64,000 nucleotides of DNA from Hypoxylon rubiginosum (Eukaryota; Ascomycota; Sordariomycetes; Xylariales; Hypoxylaceae), in contig CADCXA010000059.1 in NCBI GenBank assembly GCA_902806565.1, positions 248,001 through 312,000 of the forward strand, written 5' to 3'. The translations under genes were made by a program, and so were the position numbers. The notes beneath the pieces were generated by a model. That model had not been told where the DNA came from, ran no database searches, and was given only the letters and a program-made list of their open reading frames with translations. Numbering within the stretch: the first letter of the stretch is position 1; each line of letters starts with the position of its first letter. Positions 54,899 through 64,000 of this stretch are shown here, in pieces.

Positions 54899-56914
54899 AT
54901 GGCGAGCCTCAAGGCGCAACCTAGCGAACCCGTCGCTGCTACTACTGCTGCTCCACCACCACCACCACTGTCTAACAATCCACCCCACGATATACCTCAT
55001 CCGCAGGCTCAGGCTCAGGCTCAGGCTCAGTCATCACAGTCCAAGCCGCAGCCACAACCACAACCACAACAGCAGTCACAACAGCAATCGCAGCCACATT
55101 CACAGTCGTCGCAATCACGATCAAAGCCGTCAGAGCCAAGTGCGAGGGACTATTATGGATACCTTTTCAATAGAGACAAGTTACCAACTCCCATCCTCGA
55201 TGCGCTACTTCGCGCTATTGGTCATTACATTGTAGGCATTCCCTTTTCTCTTTCCGCGGCCTGGTGTAACTGCTTTACTGACTTTGAAATTAAACAGTCT
55301 AGCAACATCGGCGACAGAAATGTATCTGAATTAAGTCCGAAGAAACTAGCGGCATTTTACCATGCTGTCGGCGGCGACTACGACTCCCTCTTCATAACGT
55401 GCCCGTACAAATCTATATCTTACATCTGGCAAGCATTGGGCGTGCAACATACCCTGCAACCGACTGATAACCCCTTCGAGCTACCATGTATTCCGGCGTT
55501 GACACTGAAGGGGTGGGTGCGCTGGGAGACGATCCAACTCCTCCTGGAGCCTCAGGAACATGTGCCATTTATACAATATGCCGTGCGTAACTGGGCTTTA
55601 GTACATCCTGATACCGGGAGACCCTTCCCAGCCGATCTTCCGAAAGAAGCCTTCCCCGCCGATTGCGATCCCGAAATAGATGCCTGGCATAAAGAATGCG
55701 CGCGAAAGTTGAGAGACGAGGCTACTCCTAAAGAAGAGCACCCACCTAGACGGCCCGCCTCTGACCCTCGTGTCCATACTACTTTCAGCCATGCGCGCAA
55801 CCCGGAAGCCAATACCACCGCCCCTCGTTCCTCGAGACCAGAGATGGACTACTTCCAGCGAGAACGACCGCGAGAACGGCCGGTGGCGTACACCCACGTA
55901 GCGGGTAGTAATTACGCTGGGCCCCAATTTAGTGTAAACTACTCGCCAGGACGGCGTCGGGTCAACACTGGTAATAGCGGTAGCAGTGCCGGCAGCAATA
56001 GCAGTAGCAGTGGTTCGCCCGGTCGTCCGCCTCGACAACGAAGTCATTCAGACGCACACCGCCACCCCCCAATGGAGGATCGTCGAACTTCCGTTCACCT
56101 TGATCCTCGCCGTCCGCCTGTGACACGTCGCCATAGCCACACAAGGCCTTATTCCGTCTCGCCTTCGGATTCCGATGTAGACGTACACCCCCATCCTAGC
56201 TCCAAGTCGCGGCCGCCGGGTCCCATCCCTCCTCCCTCGTCCGTACGGCGTATGCCGGTCGCAACCCCTGTGACACCGCCGGTCCCGATTCGGACCCATC
56301 GCAGCGAGATTCGGTCTGATGACGTTCGAAGAAGGAGTCTTCCAGCAGAGATCAAGTCGAGATTTACCTCGTTCCTTTCCGGATCAGCCGATCGGCACCG
56401 AAGCAACTCGCGTGAAAAGCGCCACGTAGCGAATGTAGTACCTCCCCCGCATTTTCGAAGAGAGAATCCTCCTTCGCGTCTCAGTCGAAGTGTATCGGGG
56501 GAATCATATCCCCCTAGTGATGAGTCGGATACTGAAGTAGTACCAAGGTATCCCTCGCGACGCGATCGTGAGCATGAAAGGGTTCGCGAACGAGTCATCG
56601 AAAGAGAACGCCAGAGGGAACGCGAACGGGAGGACGAGCTAGAAAGGAGTCGACGGCGGGAAAGGACATATATACGACCCCCAGCGCAGCGAAGATCGAA
56701 TAGCCACCCAGACGTCGAAGGGGGGAGTAGAGACTACTCGTGGGATCGTAGGGACAGAGGTCGAGGTGCGGATTATGATCGAGATGGCAGAAGAGTCCTG
56801 ACATCTGACGAAAGAGAGTCGCGAGACCGAAGACGATACAAGGACAGGGGCCGAAGCCCCATATTGACTGGCGTTGGTGGGAGGCGATACCCAGGGGAAT
56901 CGGGCTGGAAATGA
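54899..56914 (+). CDS. DUF7514-type protein, Arg/Ser-rich tail
   Basis: The ATG at 54899 opens a Pro/Gln/Ser-rich low-complexity start (Ala-Gln and Pro-Gln repeats), then the conserved domain: ARDYYGYLFNRDKLPTPILD, ALLRAIGHYI, LSPKKLAAFYHAVGGDYDSL, SISYIWQALGVQHTLQPTDN, FELPCIPALTLKGWVRWETI and PFIQYAVRNWALVHPDTGRP. A 66-bp in-frame intron (55232-55297, GTAGGC...AACAG with TTACTGAC) probably removes VGIPFSLSAAWCNCF and seven more residues that interrupt the domain; spliced length is 649 residues, unspliced 671. The C-terminal half is disordered, with Arg/Ser/Glu runs (REHERVRERVIERERQ). The family is known only as a domain of unknown function; an RNA-related or nuclear role is only a guess from the RS-like tail. 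Confidence 0.8.
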   Translation: MASLKAQPSEPVAATTAAPPPPPLSNNPPHDIPHPQAQAQAQAQSSQSKPQPQPQPQQQSQQQSQPHSQSSQSRSKPSEPSARDYYGYLFNRDKLPTPILDALLRAIGHYIVGIPFSLSAAWCNCFTDFEIKQSSNIGDRNVSELSPKKLAAFYHAVGGDYDSLFITCPYKSISYIWQALGVQHTLQPTDNPFELPCIPALTLKGWVRWETIQLLLEPQEHVPFIQYAVRNWALVHPDTGRPFPADLPKEAFPADCDPEIDAWHKECARKLRDEATPKEEHPPRRPASDPRVHTTFSHARNPEANTTAPRSSRPEMDYFQRERPRERPVAYTHVAGSNYAGPQFSVNYSPGRRRVNTGNSGSSAGSNSSSSGSPGRPPRQRSHSDAHRHPPMEDRRTSVHLDPRRPPVTRRHSHTRPYSVSPSDSDVDVHPHPSSKSRPPGPIPPPSSVRRMPVATPVTPPVPIRTHRSEIRSDDVRRRSLPAEIKSRFTSFLSGSADRHRSNSREKRHVANVVPPPHFRRENPPSRLSRSVSGESYPPSDESDTEVVPRYPSRRDREHERVRERVIERERQREREREDELERSRRRERTYIRPPAQRRSNSHPDVEGGSRDYSWDRRDRGRGADYDRDGRRVLTSDERESRDRRRYKDRGRSPILTGVGGRRYPGESGWK

Positions 56915-57372
56915 AAAGCAACATATCGGAAGGATGGAAAAACATGGAGTCTGGAGTTTAGGATACCAGCGTACATTGTCCGCGATTGCAAGTCGTGGAT
57001 TCTGTATGCAGATGGCTTAAATGGGGAACATTCTGGCTATTTTAGGGCACATCGCCCCCTTACGCTGTGTGGAAAAGGATCTATGTAAAATGGAGGCACG
57101 AGGTAATGATACAATTTCGAGAATCATATCGCCATTCAACTCTTTTCGCAAAGACTCTTCCCAATGTTGGGCCAATTCAACTAACGGCAATCAAACAATC
57201 GCTATGTCAAGAGGGTGATGCCAATTCAATAATGTCCATGATCTGCCACTTTTGTATTCGCCGCCGCCGCGTTACAAGACCTTAATATGCCGGACTTCGT
57301 CCCCTTTTGGTCATATTTCTACAGGTTTATCACTTACTGTAGGAGGCATTCGTCCAGCCTGGTGCGGTCAAT
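56915..57372. other. intergenic, 3' flank
   Basis: 3' flank of the DUF7514-type gene. No gene seen. Confidence 0.5.
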
Positions 57373-57830
57373 TACGAGCAGGCTCCATTCGTTGAAGAGA
57401 ACGGTTCAAGCCAGCAGGCCCCTTAGGAAAGCCACGAGGCTGTAGTAAAAACGTCTTCCGGGTCCAGCCCCAAAGTAGAGCAATAGGCCCGTGTGCTCGG
57501 CGGCAATCAATGGCAGGGCGTTTAGGCAGGGCTGTCACACCGAATTTTGCAAATGACCGAGCCAATATGCGCCTTGGGTTACCTGCGTCAACACCTCCTT
57601 CATGTCGTGAAACGGCTCTTGGGCAATTTTTTCCCGTTCGCATCCCAGGAACCATCGGTCGCGGCCAACTAGGCGCCTTTCGCTGTCCTCGGTTATCCTG
57701 ATACCGTTGTCCTGATGCCTACTAGGCTTTCTCCAGAATGAGAATATGTGCCGGCGAGCCCGCAGCGACGCAGGCTCGTATAATCTGGATGATTCCAGCA
57801 ATTCAACGTAGCCGTACTCGATAGATATGC
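57373..57830 (-). pseudogene. decayed frame with in-frame TGA
   Basis: The minus-strand frame reads YGYVELLESSRLYEPAS, RHIFSFWRKPSRHQDNG, DSERRLVGRDRWFLGCEREK and KEVLTQVTQGAYWLGHLQNS, stops at TGA (57537-57535), and continues in the same frame CLNALPLIAAEHTGLLLYFG, AGPGRRFYYSLVAFLR to TAA at 57375-57373. TGA could derive from CGA by C-to-T. The composition looks like protein but I do not recognise a family, and a chance frame cannot be excluded. Confidence 0.3.
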
Positions 57831-58445
57831 ACGACTAAGATGATGATGACGTCGGCCGGGCTCCTGATAGGGGTTCCGGGTCATAAGCTTACGGTTTAGG
57901 GAAAATTAGCAATTTACGAAGTAGCAATACGAGATATAGCACCTAAGCCTTGTCACGTAGTCCCCTCGTCTTTCCCAGGTTTCATCCTCGGTGTATTTAT
58001 GCGAAACAGCTTCAAGCCCCCGGCTCTTGAGCTAGGTCCCGCGAAACTATTGGCATCAGCGCAATGTGCCTCGCGACGTGAAGTGCTGCTTGCGGTTTTA
58101 ATGTGGCTGTATCCCGAGACCGACATAATCTATATTGAGTAAAAGGGGTACTTACAGATCAAGTACGAAGACGGGGTCGATCCGATTTACACTGCTATAT
58201 ACGCCTTCTACGACGAATCACAATACATGGAAATTAATAATATGCGAGGAACCAAGCGTCTGTTGTCTATATCCAAAATTTCTAGTATCCAAAAAGTGAC
58301 TAGTCCAGGTCCAAATCTTCCCCCGCGTGTCCGTCCTATCATCTGTATCCGAAACTCCTCTTTCCCATCAAGTTTGTTGCCCGAACCAACCCATTGAGCT
58401 TTGAAGCTCTGTTCTCCCCCCCCCCACCCCCCGGGCGTTAAACGT

Positions 58446-58515
58446 GACTGAAGTTGAGAATAGCGAAGCTGAGAGGGTGAAGCTTAGGACAGCTTCGCCG
58501 TCCTCAACTTCAGTC
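58446..58515. repeat. 25-bp imperfect inverted repeat
   Basis: The arms 58446-58470 (GACTGAAGTTGAGAATAGCG...) and 58491-58515 (reverse complement, three mismatches) enclose a 20-bp loop. TTAAACG on the left and CGTTTAA on the right extend the symmetry. Confidence 0.7.
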
Positions 58516-58717
58516 TCGTCTCGTTTAAGGCCCTTTTGAGGTCGGCGGGGCCGCCCCCGGCTGTCGAGTACGAACATCGTTTCTCTTGTGGTGGTGACAA
58601 TACCGCCCGCAGCGGCCCCTTCGTTCTTCTGGGCTGACGTGGAAGGGGCCGTACGGGCTTGGTAGCAAAGGGTCGAATAGTAGTAGAGTTGTAGCCATTC
58701 TTGGCGATACGAGCATC

Positions 58718-58774
58718 GGAGTAGTTAGGCATCGCTCAAGCCTGTCACGGAGCAGTTAGGCATCGCTCAAGCCT
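58718..58774 (+). repeat. 31-bp tandem duplication
   Basis: Two copies of a unit containing AGTTAGGCATCGCTCAAGCC; first copy starts at 58718, second at 58749. Confidence 0.85.
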
Positions 58775-59742
58775 CTCTGTGCTTATCGAGCTGGGCTATG
58801 CGGTAGCTGGTGAGCTTCTCATAGCGGTAGTTAGCGTTGTGCCGGCCCGCCAACCCCGGCCAATCTTGCAGATTGGCACTGAGTGTCGACATATTGGCCG
58901 GGGATAGACGGACCCGGGACCTTGTCTCCTTGATTCGTCTCTCTCCGTCGTCGGCCACGCGTCCTGTGACCGGGGCGGTTGCTTGAACGCCGCAGCAGCG
59001 GGTCTTCCGGCGAGGAGAGGAGGAGAGCCGTGTTGTCATCGGTGTGTGATTCTCCTCCCCCCTCGCTTCCTCGTTGCTGTTAGGTTTCCGCCGCGTCGCT
59101 GACGTCGGAGCAAGAGGTCGGCCCTGTGCCGTCGGACCGGCCCGGTATTCGATAAATCGAAACGAACGGGCGACCGCTCCCGAACATGTGAAGGGAAGAG
59201 AAGGGAACGGGCGCATCGACCGTCGGGTTTGGTCCGTGCACCCGCAACGGTCGAAGCTCGTGGCTAGCGGAGCGCGGCAGCGTGGGGCCTGTTCATTAGG
59301 TTAGCCAGTTGGTCAACTTAGAGGTAATTTATTCTTCTTGTTCGGGCGTAGGCTTACCATGTCGTGGTTGGCCTCTTGTCTCCGTCTTCATCCTGCCGGC
59401 CCCTCTGGTAGTCGTGGCAAATCAGAGTCAGATTGGACGCCAGTCGGCGCCCGCCGCCCACCCAGGACGATCGGCAGGTGGCAGGTGACCTGAGGCCACC
59501 CACCGATTGTCTGTCGGTGGTCTGAGACTCAAGAGCCACCTCCGACGGTCGACCGGGCAGGCGGCGGCGCCGCCCCGGGTGGCAGCGCAGGCACCAACCC
59601 GGGGCCCACCAATTCGAACGCTCTCTGGGTCCCTCGCCACCGTCAGAATCGTCGTCGGGGCTAGCGCCAGAGCACCCGACATGAAAAAGGGACTCCGCGT
59701 CCCTGTACCGATCCGGCCAGGTCCAAAATTGGCTGTGGTTTT

Positions 59743-59810
59743 GGAGGGTGGGAGGAGAGGAGAGGAGAGGAGAGAGGAGAGAGAGGAGGATAGTAGAGAG
59801 AGGAGAGGAG
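59743..59810 (+). repeat. purine GGAGA tract
   Basis: Almost pure purine strand made of AGGAG/GAGAG units; could form triplex or G-rich structures. Confidence 0.8.
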
Positions 59811-60148
59811 TGGAACGTGAGGTGTGCGTCCAAAATGTGCCAAAATCGAATCCAAGAGACAAAACCACGCAACAGAGTGCAAGGGTTGGATTGATCGCAG
59901 GCACCAGGCGCCCTCTAAGATTGGACTCAAGGGACCGGCCCCAGAGTAAACATCTCGAGGCCGCTTACCACGAAGACATGCTTCTGGCTAATGGCATGCC
60001 CCGCCCCCCCATGGTACCATTCTGAGGGGCATTCGTAGCTCGTAGTTGCGACTGTCAGACATCTTGGACCCTTAATGGTTGGGCCGGGTCCACGTAGAAC
60101 TATACTTCTCATCGGATGCGACTGTGTGACATCTCGAACCTCGACTCG

Positions 60149-60281
60149 CAGGTTGGGTTCACGCAGAACCACACCTGCCACTGGAAGTCACAGGCTGGTT
60201 CCGCGCAGAACCACACCTGCAGTCGGAAGTCGCAGGCTGGTTCCACGCAGAACCACACCTGCAGTCGGAATTCACAGGCTA
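60149..60281 (+). repeat. 42-bp tandem repeat array
   Basis: Units start at 60149, 60191, 60233 and 60275 (partial); consensus CAGGCTGGTTCCRCGCAGAA followed by CCACACCTGCAGTCGGAAGTC. The period is exactly 42 bp, so the array stays open in frame. Confidence 0.9.
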
Positions 60282-60304
60282 GTGCGACTGTTAGACATCT
60301 TGAG

Positions 60305-60740
60305 CCCACAGTCGCGGGCTAGGGGGCTAGGTTCGCGCAGAACCAGCCTTCCCACCCGCCGCTGTTATTACAACGGCGGCACCCGGAGTTCGAAGTCACA
60401 GGTTGGATGCGACTGTGGGATATCCTGAAGCCCGCGGCCGCAGGCTGGACTCTCGCAGACCCAGCCTTCCCACCCGCCGCTGTTGTTACAACAGCGGCAT
60501 CCGGAGTTCGAAGTCGCAGGTTGCGACTGTCAGACATCTTGTACCCGTAAGCCACGGGCCGGGACCACGTAGAACCATAGTTCCCATCGGATGCGACTGT
60601 GGGGACGCCTCGAGCCCATAGTCGCAGGCCGGGTTCTCGCAGGCCCAGCCTTCCCGCCCGCGACTGTTGCCGCAACAGCCGCACCCGAAGTTCGAAGTCT
60701 CGGGTTGCGACTGTTAGACATGTTGGGCCTGTAGTCGCGG
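60305..60740 (+). repeat. long tandem repeats with palindromes
   Basis: Three diverged copies contain CAGCCTTCCCRCCCGC, a palindrome and CGGAGTTCGAAGTC. Palindromes lie at 60358-60380, 60476-60498 (perfect 10-bp arms GCCGCTGTTG, 3-base loop) and 60660-60682 (one mismatch). The spacing of 118 and 184 bp shows insertion or loss of internal segments. Fragments such as GCGACTGTNAGACAT and ACCACGTAGAACYATA are shared between copies and also found at 60050-60120. Confidence 0.8.
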
Positions 60741-60834
60741 GCGGGCTTGTTCCAATCGGCAACGGAGCCTGGCGGGCAGCAGCCTCTGCGTCGGGGACCG
60801 CCCACTCGTCGTAGGGCGCCCCAGGCCGCCGCCG

Positions 60835-61160
60835 CCCCCCCTCGGGTTGTATAACGTTCTTTCCCGTAAGAAGTTTTCGTTATACGTTAGTAAGCCCAGG
60901 GGGGGCGGGGGGGGCGCACCGAAGCAGAAGTTGCTCAGATGAGCTATGTAGGTTAGGCAAGGACCCCGTGGTGGATAGGGTGCCTTCACCGGCGCCCGCC
61001 CCCCCGGCTTGTATGACGTTCTCTCCCGTAGGAAATTGTCGTTATACGTTAGTGAGCCAGGGGGGGGCGCACCGAAGCAGAGGTTGCTCAGATGAGCCAG
61101 GTAGGTTAGGCAAGGACCCCGTGGTGAATAGGGTGCCATCACCGGCGCCCACCCCCACTC
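60835..61160 (+). repeat. 155-160 bp tandem duplication with hairpin
   Basis: Two units, aligned at 60849 and 61011. Each has a C-run, GTATAACG or GTATGACG, then CGTTATAC, then a G-run, then GCGCACCGAAGCAGA and GGTTAGGCAAGGACCCCGTG. The C-run/G-run and GTATAACG/CGTTATAC pairs form a nested inverted repeat of about 75 bp. Confidence 0.85.
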
Positions 61161-62906
61161 CCTGGCCTCGCCGACAACCAGAGGAGCAGGGCACCGTAAG
61201 CAGACATCTTGAAAGTAGCGAGGCCCCGTGCTCCCGGCCGGAATAGCGAATTTCCAGCCCAGCTCCTGTATCCCTGCAGGGCTTTGTTGCCGCTGCGTAA
61301 GAAGGCGGGGCAGGGTGCCCAGGTGTGGTAAAGATTCCTGCCCCGCCCACCCTATGCATATCTCCGAGGTCGATGGTCTTCGAGATGAGTTAGGTAGGTT
61401 AGGTAGGGACCTTGATGTGCTTAACCCCAACCCCAGACTGTGGGAAGATAGTCTGGAGTTGGGTGGCTAGCCTCAGGGGTGAGCTAGGTAGGTTGGGTAG
61501 GGACCCTGAGGTACCTAGGACATCGGGAAGTGAGAGGCTGGGATGAGATCGCCGGTGTGATGGGCCAGGCGGAAGGCTCCTGGAGAGCCCAGGGAGAGAC
61601 TTGTGTATTTCGGTCAGATAAAGCTCGGTCTCACTACACGTGAGCGCTTGGTCGGCGTCAGAGTAGGAGGGCGATAGTGCCAGAAGTGTCAGCCGCCCTA
61701 CCCCGACGCCAACACGTGCCGCTCTGCTATCAATCCGCTGACAATCCATCACGGGCTCGCGTTGCCCCCCGTAGGTGTTCTTGAAGTGCGTCCTCTACCG
61801 AAGTCGAGCTTTGGAAGGGCGATGGCGGCCCGTTCGTCGGGGATCTTCCCATCGACTTCGGCGAGGTCACACTGGCTCTCATCTGCTGCAAAAGATATTT
61901 GTCGCAAAGGGAGGATGTCGCCCACATCGTGGCATGATGCGATGGCAGTATAACCCTATAGCGCGGCAGTGTCAGTCTCTCTGTTGCGGGTTTGGGGCAG
62001 ATAATGTGATCGTACTTACCTAGGTATCTTTAGAGCATCCTCCAAAGGCGGTTGGGGTTCCGCGCAAGGAGCCTTCCAGTCGCTGGTGCAGCCGCACCGA
62101 GTGCTTGATATGGTAGGTCTTGCACATGGTGAATGAATCTCGCGTCAAGGTTGTACTTGTGAAAGTAGATAGGTAGTTTGAGTAGGAACCTGTGAGGGAA
62201 TGAGGATGACTAGCGGTGCTAGTTAAGTATTGTCCTTGGTGCATGATAATGTAGAGAGCAGGATGAAGAGATGATGTGAAGCGAGACAGTGCAGTGCAAG
62301 ATGGGCAACAAATGTTGGCCACTAGCGCGTGCTTCTGAATGAGAGTATTTAGGAAATAGGCGAGAGAAATATATTTGATGACATTGAAAGGAAAGACTTG
62401 AGTAGGGCAAGACAGGATAGCTAAAGATCTTGATGAGTTGTCTGCTTAGGTTGGAAGCGAGACGCGCCTTGAGAATGTTAGTACCGGTGTACTACCTGGG
62501 GGAGAGGCAGTAGAGGGATCGGGTATGTTGGAAGTGCGAAGTGCGAAGTGCGGAGTGTGAAGGAAGAATAGATATTAAAAGATGGTAGAGTGTTTTGAAG
62601 GTGTATGATCGTGATGGGAGTCAAGATGTAGCTTACCTAGTGTGAGGTGCTATAGGAAGATGAGTAGATCTAAATATTGGAATCTTGTACTGAAATGCCA
62701 TGGAACTACTGATAAAATCAGAAGCAGGTTGTTGTGTACAACAAAAGTAGAGATGAGGAAAGGTTTGTGGAAGAAAAGAAGAGAGAGTTGGGAGGAGAAG
62801 GGAAAGTTGGGAGGAGAAGAGAAAGTTGGGAGGAGGAGAAAGTTGGGAGCTTCCAGATGGTTCTCAAATAAACACATTGCTTACTCCGCGGAACTTGCTG
62901 ATTCTG
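61161..62906. other. gene-free DNA with further motif copies
   Basis: GAGTTAGGTAGGTTAGGTAG at 61385 and GAGCTAGGTAGGTTGGGTAG at 61481 repeat a motif also in the tandem units. TTACCTAGGTA lies at 62016. A short minus frame 62127-62020 begins with MCKTYH and stays unclassified. 62770-62850 is a purine-rich GGGAGGAGAA tract. Confidence 0.45.
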
Positions 62907-62977
62907 CAGTTGATTATTCCACAGTTGATTATTCCACAGTTGATTATTCCACAGGTGATTATTCCACAGTTGATAAT
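62907..62977 (+). repeat. 15-bp minisatellite
   Basis: Four near-identical ACAGTTGATTATTCC units plus one variant (ACAGTTGATAATTTT). Confidence 0.9.
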
Positions 62978-64000
62978 TTTACTGATCCTGAAATTCATTG
63001 GTGTCTCGGCGCGGACACTCGGCGCATATTGTTGTGAATGGCATGGCGATGAGGGACACCACAGGGCAGGCAGGCCCCCAAGGCTGGGATTACAACCAGC
63101 AAGAATCAGTTGTCGAAGGAAACCACGATTTTAGTGAGTCACCCCCAAGGTTGGGTAGTATCAAGGTCTTATATATAGGGGGTGCGTACCCCTGACTGAC
63201 AGCCCGGCCCCCAAAATCATCTGCCGGACAGAGCCGTGTGCTACACTCATTTTAACTGTACTGATATGCACTATTAACACGGTACCGGCCGGGTATTCAA
63301 ACATTCTGGGCAGAGGTTTGTCTTTGGAGACTAGCTAATATATAGGTGGCTACCCCCTAATGTCCCCGGAGGGGCCCCAGAGGTATAGGCTGGAGTAGAT
63401 ATTTGGCAACATATTCGATTGTGACAATGCACTGAATACAATTTTGACATGTATATAAGCTACACTACCACGCCATCGTATGTATCTGTCACGACGTAGA
63501 CCAATAGGTGTAGAAATAACGTCGTTATTATGTGAGGAGCTATCGACCTAACGGCAAAGTGCTATGGGTATACATAGGTACCAATACCCTTTGTCTTCAG
63601 GCATACCCCCCCTATCTTGGCCAACACGGTTCCCTCGTGGTCCATGGGGACCCTGGCGTCCTCACCGTGCGATTATCGTTTGTGATATTGGTGGGTCCAA
63701 CTAGCCGCTTGAGATAAAGCGCCTTCCCACAATCTCTCCGTTTCGAGATAGAGTAGGGAGCTTCTATAGAAGCTACACTGGCCCTGAGGAAGAAAGCACG
63801 ACGTAAGATATATAGGAACAGGCAGGGGTGTGCCATGTTTATATGCTACCGAGGCAAACGTATCACAGTGTATGTAGCATAGTGCGACTTCGGACGACCC
63901 GGCCCTTGTCCAGAGCTCGACTTGATCTAGCAGTAAGTTAGCGTTTGAATCTCGCTTGTCAGACGGTTTATAGAAACAGCAATCTAGAGATAGAGCGAGG
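62978..64000. other. gene-poor, repeat-like DNA to window end
   Basis: Contains TATATAGG...CTACCCCCTA words like those in the dispersed repeats near 1-60 and 19620, and GAGGAGCTATCGACCTAAC near 63534, resembling the words near 4118, 24003 and 1. No gene is supported. Confidence 0.45.

Larger units (their letters stand above)
57831..60148. other. gene-free, simple-repeat-rich DNA
   Basis: Contains a C-run near 58418-58430, an inverted repeat at 58446-58515, a tandem duplication at 58718-58774 and a GGAGA purine run at 59743-59810. Long open frames here (such as 59507-60025) come from GC-rich low complexity and are rejected. Confidence 0.5.

Noticed and set aside
59507..60025. 172-codon plus frame and overlapping minus frames
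   Set aside because: Open because of GC- and purine-rich low complexity; no domain, and it runs through a GGAGA repeat.
62020..62127. Short minus-strand frame beginning MCKTYH as a gene
   Set aside because: Only 35 codons, no clear family and ambiguous splice context at its stop codon.

Overview
The window looks like nuclear DNA of a filamentous ascomycete (Pezizomycotina, probably Sordariomycetes). Genes are split by short 48-100 bp GT-AG introns, many with a CTAAC/CTAAT branch point near the 3' end. The gene content is typical of that group: HET, NACHT and kinase-HET proteins, 2EXR and F-box relics, a Zn2Cys6 regulator, a DUF1996 secreted protein and a PTH11/rhodopsin-like receptor. I saw no tRNA or rRNA gene, CRISPR array or prokaryotic feature. 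Exon models were built by hand from reading frame, splice consensus and remembered family motifs; no database was searched.

Left part (1 to about 29 kb) is an accessory, fast-changing region. It holds dispersed repeats, a 2EXR remnant, an F-box gene broken by an in-frame stop, a strongly decayed unrecognised gene, a polytopic membrane protein, an F-box/ankyrin gene frameshifted by an 8-bp tandem duplication, a small cysteine-rich secreted protein, a kinase-domain protein, a kinase-HET fusion, an N-terminally truncated HET gene and a NACHT NTPase without C-terminal repeats. Kinase, kinase-HET, truncated HET and NACHT genes lie within about 15 kb and resemble a self/non-self recognition and cell-death island.

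Middle part (29 to 57 kb) is more conserved. It has a BTB protein, a second membrane protein resembling the first, a PCI protein of the CSN12/Thp1 type, ribosomal protein eL20 (RPL20), a Zn2Cys6 transcription factor convergent with RPL20, a decayed 2EXR gene, the DUF1996 secreted protein, a rhodopsin-like receptor, a GNAT acetyltransferase and a DUF7514-type protein with a charged Arg/Ser-rich tail.

Right part (57 to 64 kb) is almost gene-free and repeat-rich: a possible decayed ORF, tandem arrays with embedded palindromes, a 155-160 bp tandem duplication carrying a hairpin, and simple minisatellites. Palindromic TACCTAGGTA-like words recur in intergenic DNA throughout the window.
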